Positions 5,034 through 5,644 of a stretch of DNA of 5,644 nucleotides are shown piece by piece. The stretch is from assembly GCA_028288545.1 (NCBI GenBank), contig JAQBNQ010000564.1, positions 1 through 5,644 of the forward strand, read 5' to 3'. The translations under genes and the position numbers were made by a program. Numbering within the stretch: the first letter of the stretch is position 1; the number at the start of each line of letters is the position of its first letter. The notes below the pieces were generated by a model. The model saw nothing but the letters and a program-made list of their open reading frames with translations, had not been told where the DNA came from and searched no databases. This DNA comes from Bacteroidota bacterium (GTDB lineage: Bacteria > Bacteroidota > Bacteroidia > Chitinophagales > LD1).

Positions 5034-5644
5034 ATGACGCCAAACAAACTACTGTTAGAAGTAAAAAACCTTGTTACCGAATTTAAAACCGATGATGGCT
5101 TTACAAGGGCGGTAAACGATATAAGCTTTACACTTAAGCGCGGAGAAACAATAGGTATAGTAGGAGAATCAGGCTCAGGCAAATCGGTTACCTCCTTATC
5201 TATTATGCGCCTTATACCTAGTCCACCTGGTAAAATTGTTTCGGGCGAAATTATTTTTCATACAAAAGATGGTAAGCAAATAGACCTTACTAAAATTACT
5301 GAAGCCGAAATGCGCAAATACCGTGGCAATGAAATAGCCATGATATTCCAGGAGCCTATGACTTCATTGAACCCTGTGTTTACCTGCGGCGACCAGGTAA
5401 TGGAAGCTATTACGCTACATCAAAAGGTAAACAAGCAAACAGCTAAGGAAATAACCCTTAAAATGTTTGACAAAGTAAAACTGCCTAATCCTCAAAGAAT
5501 TTACGATGCTTATCCTCACCAACTTTCGGGCGGACAAAAGCAGCGGGTAATGATTGCCATGGCCATGAGTTGTAATCCAAGCATTTTGATTGCCGATGAG
5601 CCTACAACTGCATTGGATGTAACAGTACAGGCAACCATACTTGA
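5034..5644 (+). CDS. Oligopeptide/dipeptide ABC transporter ATP-binding protein (OppD/DppD-like), cut by the window edge
   Basis: The first 203 codons of an ABC ATPase continue past the right edge. Visible motifs in order are Walker A GESGSGKS (44-51), Q-loop FQEPMTSLNP (Gln106), signature LSGGQKQR (164-171), Walker B ILIADEP (184-190, with Glu189 as the catalytic base) and D-loop ALDVTVQA (193-200). The combination QEPMTSLNP and EPTTALDVTVQA is characteristic of the OppD/DppD group, which powers uptake of peptides or similar solutes from the cytoplasmic face of the inner membrane. In Bacteroidota such genes are often fused OppD-OppF proteins of about 550 residues; whether this one is fused cannot be seen. 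The start codon is the first ATG of the domain (MTPNKLLLEVKNL) and leaves the standard N-terminal strand. It has its own promoter and no upstream permease gene on this strand. Confidence 0.92.
   Translation, partial: MTPNKLLLEVKNLVTEFKTDDGFTRAVNDISFTLKRGETIGIVGESGSGKSVTSLSIMRLIPSPPGKIVSGEIIFHTKDGKQIDLTKITEAEMRKYRGNEIAMIFQEPMTSLNPVFTCGDQVMEAITLHQKVNKQTAKEITLKMFDKVKLPNPQRIYDAYPHQLSGGQKQRVMIAMAMSCNPSILIADEPTTALDVTVQATIL

Overview
The window looks like a chromosome segment from a Bacteroidota bacterium of the Sphingobacteriia/Chitinophagia type. The evidence is AT-rich intergenic DNA, starts without Shine-Dalgarno sequences, promoter-like TTTG ... TAnnTTTG pairs, and a secreted collagen-like protein whose C-terminal domain (WTDYVF ... 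LPDVPSADEV ... KIEELSLYVI) is a familiar Bacteroidota surface-fibre module. This assignment rests on family knowledge; no database search was possible.

Layout from left to right. (1) Positions 1-442, minus strand: the N-terminal part of a secreted metallopeptidase precursor with an FTP-type propeptide, running off the left edge. (2) 544-759, minus: a 71-residue secreted basic protein of unknown function. (3) 783-2553, minus: one collagen-like, tail-fibre-like secreted protein that is broken in this sequence into two open frames (2033-2527 and 783-2009). Two lesions separate the pieces, and each is repaired by adding one base to a short homopolymer. The restored product would be 590 residues with a proper signal peptide. 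(4) 2554-3049: a gene-free stretch with a possible promoter for the collagen-like gene, a region rich in small hairpins, and a cluster of adjacent or competing hairpins just before the next gene. (5) 3050-3550, plus: a DinB-superfamily protein with its His triad. (6) 3551-3751: a 19-base inverted repeat, heptameric CTGCAA-type repeats, and a clear intrinsic terminator for the gene to the right. (7) 3752-4675, minus: a single-span membrane protein with a long coiled coil and a C-terminal beta-rich periplasmic domain. (8) 4676-5033: a divergent intergenic region with a five-copy heptamer repeat and a good Bacteroidota promoter. (9) 5034 to the right edge, plus: the first ABC ATPase domain of an oligopeptide/dipeptide importer.

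The collagen-like gene and the small secreted gene probably form one transcript (23-base gap, no terminator between them). The metallopeptidase gene lies further along the same strand. The other genes look like independent units with no obvious shared pathway. No complete mobile element, CRISPR array, tRNA or rRNA was recognised. The most notable points are the double lesion in the collagen-like gene, the hairpin-rich DNA at 2637-3007, and the CTGCAA-type heptamer repeats found in two separate intergenic regions.
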